Below are positions 40,029 to 45,122 of a stretch of 45,122 bases of DNA, one piece after another; within the stretch, counting starts at the first letter, position 1; the number at the start of each line of letters is the position of its first letter. This DNA is from Bacteriovoracaceae bacterium (GTDB lineage: Bacteria > Bdellovibrionota > Bacteriovoracia > Bacteriovoracales > Bacteriovoracaceae). A model generated the notes under the pieces. It was not told where the DNA came from. It saw only the letters and a program-made list of their open reading frames with translations, and did not search any database. Both the position numbers and the translations under genes were made by a program. Location of the stretch: the NCBI GenBank assembly GCA_947461175.1, contig CANHIY010000008.1, positions 1-45,122 on the forward strand. The letters are read 5' to 3'.

Positions 40029-41330
40029 ATGGATGCCTATTCCAGGGAAATGGCGAGATACTCCCATGCTTTAACTGATCTCTCTGATCTGGATGATTTA
40101 ATGAGTGTCATTAAGGATAAGAGGATCGTTATGCTGGGAGAGTCTTCCCATGGAACGAGTGAGTTTTATCAATGGCGGAAAGTCATTTCTTTAGAGTTAA
40201 TAAAAAATCATCAATTTGATTTCATCGCTGTTGAGGGTGACTGGCCTGCGTGCCAGAAACTTAACCACTTTATCCAAACCCAAGATGAGGGAAGTATTTT
40301 AGAACTACTCAACGTTTTTGACCGCTGGCCCACCTGGATGTGGGCCAATATGGAAATTGAGGATCTTCTTTTTGAATTAAAGCTTTTAAAAACAGAGCTC
40401 AAGAGAAAAATTGGTTTTCATGGGTTAGATGTCTACTCATTAATGGAATCCGTTCAGGAATTAAAAAAGATCCTCCCCTCGGTGGATTCTTCTCTTTTTC
40501 AAAAATATTTTGATATGTTTTCTTGCTTTGAAAACTTTCATTTTAATGAAAAAGAATACACCAGGTCTCTTTTTGGAGATCCCGATGGATGTCAAAAGGA
40601 AGTTGAAAATTTTTGTCAGGAGATTCTTCATTATAAACTTAAAGACCCGTTAAAGAAGGATGACCTTTTTGAGGTGATCCAGAATGCACATGTCATTAAG
40701 AATGCCCAACATTACTACCGCTCCATGATTTCCATCGATAATCAATCCTGGAACATCCGAGACCACCATATGATGGAAACATTATTAAGGCTCACTAACC
40801 ATTATGGGCCTTCATCAAAAGGGATTGTTTGGGCCCATAACACCCACATTGGAGACTATAGAGGGACAGACATGGTTCTTCGTGGAGAGGTGAACTTGGG
40901 AGGGCTTGCCAAGAAGAGTTATGGTGAACAGCATGTTTCACTAATAGGTCTTGGAACATTTTCTGGAACTGTCATGGCCTCCCATGCCTGGGAAGGACCC
41001 AGCGAGGTTCTTACACTCCCAGAGGCAAGACCCCAGAGTCTTGAATATCTCATGCACAACTTATCTCTCGATACACTTGCCAAAAATTTTTACGTTTTAC
41101 TTAACGAAGCAAAAATGAACTCAGCTCTTCTGGAGTTTAAAGGACATAGGGCCATAGGTGTGGTTTATCATCCTGAATCCGATAGGAAAGGTCATTATGT
41201 CCCCACCTCTTTACCGAAAAGGTATGATGGGTTTATTTTTTTAGATGAAACTCACCCTCTCACTCCTATAAAGCAGGGTAGTGATCGTAAAAAGTTTCCC
41301 GATTCCTTTCCCTTCGGTGCAAGGATTTAG
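40029..41330 (+). CDS. Erythromycin esterase-family protein
   Basis: A 433-aa protein with the family's conserved elements MLGESSHGTSEFYQWR (about 35-50), FIAVEGDWPACQKLNHFI and VWAHNTHIGDYRG (the His-Asn-His site). Distant members of this family have stress-linked but unassigned hydrolase roles; macrolide resistance should not be assumed from family membership. Ribosome binding site CGGAGAG, 17 nt after the CBS stop. Ends 12 nt from the convergent copA. Confidence 0.8.
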   Translation: MDAYSREMARYSHALTDLSDLDDLMSVIKDKRIVMLGESSHGTSEFYQWRKVISLELIKNHQFDFIAVEGDWPACQKLNHFIQTQDEGSILELLNVFDRWPTWMWANMEIEDLLFELKLLKTELKRKIGFHGLDVYSLMESVQELKKILPSVDSSLFQKYFDMFSCFENFHFNEKEYTRSLFGDPDGCQKEVENFCQEILHYKLKDPLKKDDLFEVIQNAHVIKNAQHYYRSMISIDNQSWNIRDHHMMETLLRLTNHYGPSSKGIVWAHNTHIGDYRGTDMVLRGEVNLGGLAKKSYGEQHVSLIGLGTFSGTVMASHAWEGPSEVLTLPEARPQSLEYLMHNLSLDTLAKNFYVLLNEAKMNSALLEFKGHRAIGVVYHPESDRKGHYVPTSLPKRYDGFIFLDETHPLTPIKQGSDRKKFPDSFPFGARI

Positions 41331-41342
41331 TTCCTGAAAATT

Positions 41343-43532
41343 TCAACTGGACCTTTTCTTTAGTGAATTTTTAAGAAGAAGTGAATTCCCCACAACACTT
41401 ATGGAACTTAAGGCCATCGCCGCACTGGCAACAACGGGATCAAGAAGGCCCATGGCCGCAAGAGGGATTCCAATAACGTTGTAAACAAAGGCCCAAAAAA
41501 GATTCTGTTTTATTTTCTTATAAGTCAGTTTTGAGAGAGAGAGGGCCTTAGAAATAAGAACTGGATCACTGTGCATGAGGGTCATGCCCGCAGAATGAAT
41601 CGCCACATCCGTGCCTGTTCCCATAGCGATACCGATACTGGCCGAAGCAAGTGAGGGAGCATCATTAAGTCCATCTCCCACCATGGCCACCACTTCACCC
41701 TGATCCATGAGATCTTTTATAAACTTATTCTTCTCATCCGGAAGAAGACTGGCCTTAAAGTGATTGATTCCCAAGCTTTCTGCTACCCGTTCCGCCGTTT
41801 TTTCATGATCTCCGGTGAGCATGTAAACTTTAAGTCCTAATTCTTGTAGTGTCCTAATACCTAAGGGAGCATTCTGTCTGATCTTGTCTTTAAATGTGAC
41901 CATTCCTAAAATTTTCCCATGGGTCACATCTAATAAATATGAATGAGTTAAAGATTCTTCCCACTGATCAGGAAGATTTTTTTCATGAATAAGACGTTCC
42001 AGATTAAAAAGACCTAGAATCTTTTTAGAACCTACTCCGTAGTGAACACCCTCGATGCTTGCCTCGGCTCCCACACCAGGAATAACCCTCATGTGACTTC
42101 CCGTGAGAGGAACCAGGTTTTCTTCCTTTGCCATTTTGGCCACGGCCTTTGCCAATGGATGCTCACTCATTTGTAAGACTGAGTAAAGGAGAAGGAGGAG
42201 GTTCTTATGATCATGGGCCTTTGTATCAAAAGAAATCATCTCATGGACAGTCGGTTTTCCCTCGGTGAGGGTCCCGGTTTTATCGAAAACAATGGTGGTT
42301 ACAGAGTGGGCCACTTCAAGTGTCAGGGCGTCTTTAAAAAGGATTCCCTGTTTGGCGGCCTCTCCTGTACCTACCACAATTGCAGTCGGTGTCGCTAATC
42401 CCAAGGCACAGGGACAGGCAATGACGAGAACGGCCACTCCACGGATGATGGCCTCTTCCCAGTTTACAAAAAATAATCCAGAACCAAGTACTGTGAAGAA
42501 GGAAATCAGGAGGATAAGGGGTACAAAAACACTACTTACCTTGTCGACTAACTTTTGAATGGGGGCCTTTTTCATTTGGGCCTCTTCCATGAGTTTTATG
42601 ATTTTAGAAAGCATCGTTTCATGGCCCAAGGCCGTCACACCTATCTTAAGTGGACCTTCTCCATTAATGGAGCCCGTGTAAATGAGGTCACCTTTTTGTT
42701 TTGTTATTGGAAAACTCTCCCCTGTGATGTGGGACTCATCAACTCCGGATAGGCCATCAAGAATTTTTCCATCCACTGGCATCCTCTCTCCGGGACGGAT
42801 AAGGACAATATCCTTGAGAGTAAGGAGTTCAAGAGGAATTTCTTTCTCTTCATTTTCAGAAGTTAAGATCCTCGCCGTGAGAGGTCTTAATTTTTGAAGT
42901 GAACTGATGGCCTTAGTGGTTTCTTTTTTCGCTTTTTTTTCTAAAAATTTTCCAAGCATCACTAAGGTGATGATCATGGCGGAACTTTCAAAATAAAGAT
43001 GTGAAGAGTGGCCATGATTTTTATTCATGAGATAAAGGCTCAGCCCATAGGCAGCTGTGGTTCCCAGAGAAACCAGAACCTCCATATTAAATGAATGAGT
43101 CCTTAATGCCCTGAAGGCCGATGTGTGAAATTTCCAACCCATGATGAATTGAACTGGTGTCGCAAAAAGGCACTGAACCCATGGGGCGAGGTGGATATCA
43201 ATACCTAAAGGCCCAAGAATCATGGGGAGTAAGAGGGGGAGAGTTAAGAGGCCAGAAAAAATAATAAGTTTTTTATCTTCATCCAGGTTTTTTTCCTGAC
43301 TCCCCTGGGCCCCAAGATCTTCACCAGTCACTTCGTATCCAAGCTCTTTTATAAGTTTTCTCATTTTTTTTATATCAATGAGATCACTTTCAAAGGTGAT
43401 GAAGGCTTTTTCAGTCACAAGATTCACCTCGGCCGAATAGACTCCGGAGGTTTTTAAAAGACCTTTCTCAATCCTTCCCACACAGGAGGCACAGCTCATG
43501 CCTTTTATTTTTAAAACCAGATTCTCTTTCAT
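41343..43532 (-). CDS. copA: Cu+-exporting P1B-type ATPase
   Basis: A 729-aa pump. One N-terminal HMA domain with GMSCASC (Cys14, Cys17), eight helices, the transport motif ACPCALGLATP in helix 6, DKTGTLTEG phosphorylation loop, HPLAKA, and GDGLNDAPSL hinge. The Asn/Tyr...Met-Ser residues in helices 7-8 (NVIGIPLAAMGLL, MALSSISVVGNSLLL) fit Cu+ rather than Zn2+/Cd2+. It moves Cu+ out of the cytoplasm with ATP. The two small membrane genes upstream (43615, 43929) lie on the same strand and may be co-regulated. Confidence 0.9.
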   Translation of the reverse strand: MKENLVLKIKGMSCASCVGRIEKGLLKTSGVYSAEVNLVTEKAFITFESDLIDIKKMRKLIKELGYEVTGEDLGAQGSQEKNLDEDKKLIIFSGLLTLPLLLPMILGPLGIDIHLAPWVQCLFATPVQFIMGWKFHTSAFRALRTHSFNMEVLVSLGTTAAYGLSLYLMNKNHGHSSHLYFESSAMIITLVMLGKFLEKKAKKETTKAISSLQKLRPLTARILTSENEEKEIPLELLTLKDIVLIRPGERMPVDGKILDGLSGVDESHITGESFPITKQKGDLIYTGSINGEGPLKIGVTALGHETMLSKIIKLMEEAQMKKAPIQKLVDKVSSVFVPLILLISFFTVLGSGLFFVNWEEAIIRGVAVLVIACPCALGLATPTAIVVGTGEAAKQGILFKDALTLEVAHSVTTIVFDKTGTLTEGKPTVHEMISFDTKAHDHKNLLLLLYSVLQMSEHPLAKAVAKMAKEENLVPLTGSHMRVIPGVGAEASIEGVHYGVGSKKILGLFNLERLIHEKNLPDQWEESLTHSYLLDVTHGKILGMVTFKDKIRQNAPLGIRTLQELGLKVYMLTGDHEKTAERVAESLGINHFKASLLPDEKNKFIKDLMDQGEVVAMVGDGLNDAPSLASASIGIAMGTGTDVAIHSAGMTLMHSDPVLISKALSLSKLTYKKIKQNLFWAFVYNVIGIPLAAMGLLDPVVASAAMALSSISVVGNSLLLKNSLKKRSS

Positions 43533-43614
43533 GCCATCATTTTTACACCTCCTTTAATTGTCTGGAAAGGGGAGGGGAGAGGGAAAAAAAGATCTTCAGG
43601 TGATGAATTCTTCC

Positions 43615-43887
43615 CTAATGAGTTATTTGTGAATCATGTCCTTGTAAATGACTTTTGTACTCATCAATTTTTACTTGAAGCATATTCATATTATCTTTTA
43701 TAAAGCTTGAAACTTCTGGGAATTTCTCAGAGGTTTGACTGGCCAATCGGGCGAGCATTGCGGCCCCTAGACCTGCAGCAATGTATTTAAAAGCTGGACT
43801 CATGACCACATCTCTCATGAGGTCCCGGTAGTAGTTGTCCTTTAGCTCTTTTGGTTTTGAAGCTTTGACTGATATTTTTTTTGCCAT
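43615..43887 (-). CDS. Small membrane-associated protein A
   Basis: A 90-aa protein: basic N-terminus MAKKISVKASKPKELKDNYY, a glycine/alanine segment FKYIAAGLGAAMLARLA (34-50) and a charged helix SFIKDNMNMLQVKIDEYKSH. Its pattern GLGxxxLxR - acidic P-V - D - long helix parallels the neighbouring 104-aa protein (43929), suggesting a related pair. The ribosome binding site AAAGGGGGCCTT is like that of the CBS gene. It is 80 nt upstream of the copA start on the same strand. Function unknown. Confidence 0.6.
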   Translation of the reverse strand: MAKKISVKASKPKELKDNYYRDLMRDVVMSPAFKYIAAGLGAAMLARLASQTSEKFPEVSSFIKDNMNMLQVKIDEYKSHLQGHDSQITH

Positions 43888-43928
43888 AAGGCCCCCTTTT
43901 TAAATAAGAAAAATTTTTTAAGTTTTCT

Positions 43929-44243
43929 TCATACGATCTCTATAGGATTTTTTTCAGGATTTATTCTTTTCATTTTTTTTTCAAAAATCTGAACTTGATC
44001 CCGCACATATTCCACCATTTCAGGATGCGCCTTGTAGTAACGAAAGATCATTCTTCCCAAAACAACAACTCCAAGGCCCACTCCAAGATACATGACCTTT
44101 GGGTTTTGGCCCAAGGTTTTTAAAATTCTTTGATATTTGATCCTCTTCATAAGACTAAAACCCAAGGTGTTACCACCTAATCCCAAAGGGAAAATACTCC
44201 TATAAATTCCGTAGTTTTTTAAAGAGACTGTCCTTCTTGCCAT
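43929..44243 (-). CDS. Small membrane-associated protein B
   Basis: The ATG at 44243, behind GGAGGGGCAAG, gives 104 aa beginning MARRTVSLKNYGIYRSIFPL; the ORF track starts 16 codons earlier with an Arg-rich stretch. A hydrophobic segment VMYLGVGLGVVVLGRMIFRY is followed by HPEMVEYVRDQVQIFEKKMK, aligning by eye with protein A (GLGAAMLARL..FPEVSSFIKDNM). Probably one membrane span with a cytoplasmic or periplasmic helix. No family is recognised. Confidence 0.6.
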   Translation of the reverse strand: MARRTVSLKNYGIYRSIFPLGLGGNTLGFSLMKRIKYQRILKTLGQNPKVMYLGVGLGVVVLGRMIFRYYKAHPEMVEYVRDQVQIFEKKMKRINPEKNPIEIV

Positions 44244-44504
44244 CTTGCCCCTCCTGGTTGTTCTCCTGAGCTGCCGATTCATTATAAGCACATTAAAATC
44301 TTTTTGGACTCATCTTCAGGATGAATTTTGATTTAAGAATTTTTCCCTTAAGGGGACCTCTTTAACAAATTCTTTAAAGGAATTTTTATCTCCATTTCAT
44401 ATCTTTGGATCCAGTTATATTGGATCAAAAAACTCCTTTTAAATCTGTTTGTAAGAAAATATCGTTCCGCAGAAGTCGAACTTGTTTTAAAAAAGGATCA
44501 ACTC

Positions 44505-44942
44505 ATGAAAGTTTCACGATTTATGTTTTTAACTTTGTTCTTAATGACTTTCTTAACATTGACCGGTTGTGGTGAAGAGAAAAAAAAGGTAACACAAAAA
44601 GAATTAAATCCCATTTGCTCCGAAGCGGACTGCTCTTTAACTTCAACTTGGAAAATCTTCATGCCCGGGAAGGCATTTCCGGTTAAAACTCGTCTTGATA
44701 TGAATGGAGTCACTGTTTTGGATGAGTGTGCGGGGAAACAAAAATATCATGTCTCCAGGGGGCAGGAGACTGAAATGATTCTTCTTGATTACTTTTATTT
44801 ACCTCTGGATCAAAAAATTAGTGTTGATCTCTTTCATAGAGGGGAGTCTTGTGATGAATTAACACCTGTATTAAGCCTTCAGGATGTGGCCTATGAAGTG
44901 AAAAACGATCTTGGTCAAAATGTAGTTCATATTCATCTTTAA
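44505..44942 (+). CDS. Lipoprotein of unknown function
   Basis: A 145-aa protein; signal peptide with lipobox LTGC (Cys22) followed by Gly-Glu-Glu. The mature part has paired Cys (ICSEADC, DECAG, SCDEL) and beta-rich sequence, MPGKAFPVKTRLDMNGVTVL, ending in VVHIHL. Ribosome binding site AAAAGGAT. Monocistronic with its own terminator directly downstream. Could be an envelope or metal-binding lipoprotein; no domain is named. Confidence 0.65.
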   Translation: MKVSRFMFLTLFLMTFLTLTGCGEEKKKVTQKELNPICSEADCSLTSTWKIFMPGKAFPVKTRLDMNGVTVLDECAGKQKYHVSRGQETEMILLDYFYLPLDQKISVDLFHRGESCDELTPVLSLQDVAYEVKNDLGQNVVHIHL

Positions 44943-44964
44943 CACTTTTTCGAAATATTTTTTT

Positions 44965-44992
44965 ACGACCGGAACCCCGGTCGTTTTTTTTT
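44965..44992 (+). terminator. Intrinsic terminator of the lipoprotein gene
   Basis: ACGACCGG-AACC-CCGGTCGT followed by a T-run (TTTTTTTT), a strong Rho-independent terminator 22 nt after the stop codon at 44942. It also separates the gene from the leftward gene at the window edge. Confidence 0.9.
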
Positions 44993-45027
44993 GAAAAAAA
45001 GATTCGTATATTACTATCGTCTCAACT

Positions 45028-45122
45028 TTATTTTTGTATCAACAACGTTTCTATCATTTCAACATCGAAAGAAGACGAAACAAAATCATCAGTTGCTTCT
45101 ATGACCCCTTCGATGAGAGTGA
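45028..45122 (-). CDS. 3' end of a leftward gene (partial)
   Basis: The reverse strand reads TLIEGVIEATDDFVSSSFDV then EMIETLLIQK before TAA at 45028. Acidic and helical, protein-like. Only 30 residues are visible, so no product can be named. Confidence 0.4.
   Translation of the reverse strand, partial: TLIEGVIEATDDFVSSSFDVEMIETLLIQK

Noticed and set aside
40029-41330. Calling the erythromycin-esterase-family gene a macrolide resistance gene
   Set aside because: Family membership alone does not show macrolide hydrolysis, and the BON/CBS/CopA surroundings suggest a general stress context.
42265-42558. 97-aa ORF antisense to copA
   Set aside because: Shadow of the CPCAL and helix-coding part of copA; no independent ribosome binding site or motif.
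1-45122. CRISPR arrays
   Set aside because: No regularly spaced direct repeats and no cas-like proteins are present in the window.

Overview
The window reads as chromosomal DNA of a low-to-medium GC, Gram-negative bacterium. Lipobox lipoproteins, an outer-membrane beta-barrel, a Blc-type lipocalin and extended GGAGG/GGGGG ribosome binding sites fit this. The protein styles (OsmC-YcaO fusion, LemA/GIDE pair, TRL-like lipoprotein, double-HTH XRE protein, many small Cys-rich secreted proteins) look most like predatory or deltaproteobacteria-like lineages such as Bacteriovoracia/Bdellovibrionota. This placement is by eye and uncertain. No rRNA, complete tRNA or CRISPR array was seen.

Layout. (1) 1-567: end of an upstream gene plus mostly non-coding DNA. 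(2) 568-8949: a compact nine-gene divergon around a 54-nt intergenic region. Leftward: IorA and IorB 2-oxoacid:ferredoxin oxidoreductase subunits, a six-helix membrane protein, a zinc-ribbon membrane protein and an Lgt-like transferase, all overlapping. Rightward: an AmrS/PflA-like radical SAM enzyme, a Cys/Met-metabolism PLP enzyme, a fatty-acid desaturase and a left-handed beta-helix protein, overlapping or 10 nt apart. This looks like an undescribed lipid or small-molecule pathway and is the leading discovery candidate. (3) 8950-12820: an accessory island with a DDE transposase, a YefM-type antitoxin with an unrecognised partner, a terminator, an XRE regulator with a coupled small ORF, and an IS91-type transposase remnant. 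(4) 12821-17885: small lipoproteins, a hemerythrin, a glycine-rich membrane protein, a TRL-like lipoprotein, and two copies of a 42-nt hairpin repeat whose differences preserve base pairing. (5) 17968-21190: recQ with a DUF3820 gene, a DUF2256/DUF3253 gene with no canonical start for its full domain, and a Cys-rich secreted protein. (6) 21439-24672: oxyR divergent from ahpC-ahpF, a complete peroxide-response unit. (7) 24703-36311: GIDE/LemA/secreted Cys-His protein operon, a beta-barrel, an arginase-family enzyme, OsmC-YcaO, a subtilase, an AlkB-like monooxygenase and a lipocalin. (8) 36466-45122: a hybrid histidine kinase, BON, CBS and erythromycin-esterase-family proteins, a Cu+ P-type ATPase with two small related membrane proteins, a lipoprotein, and the 3' end of a leftward gene.

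Functional themes are peroxide and stress defence (OxyR/AhpCF, OsmC, hemerythrin, BON/CBS, CopA), envelope and lipid chemistry (Lgt-like, desaturase, AlkB, lipocalin, LemA/GIDE), and mobile DNA. Gene ends are very compact: convergent pairs are separated by 4-45 nt or overlap.
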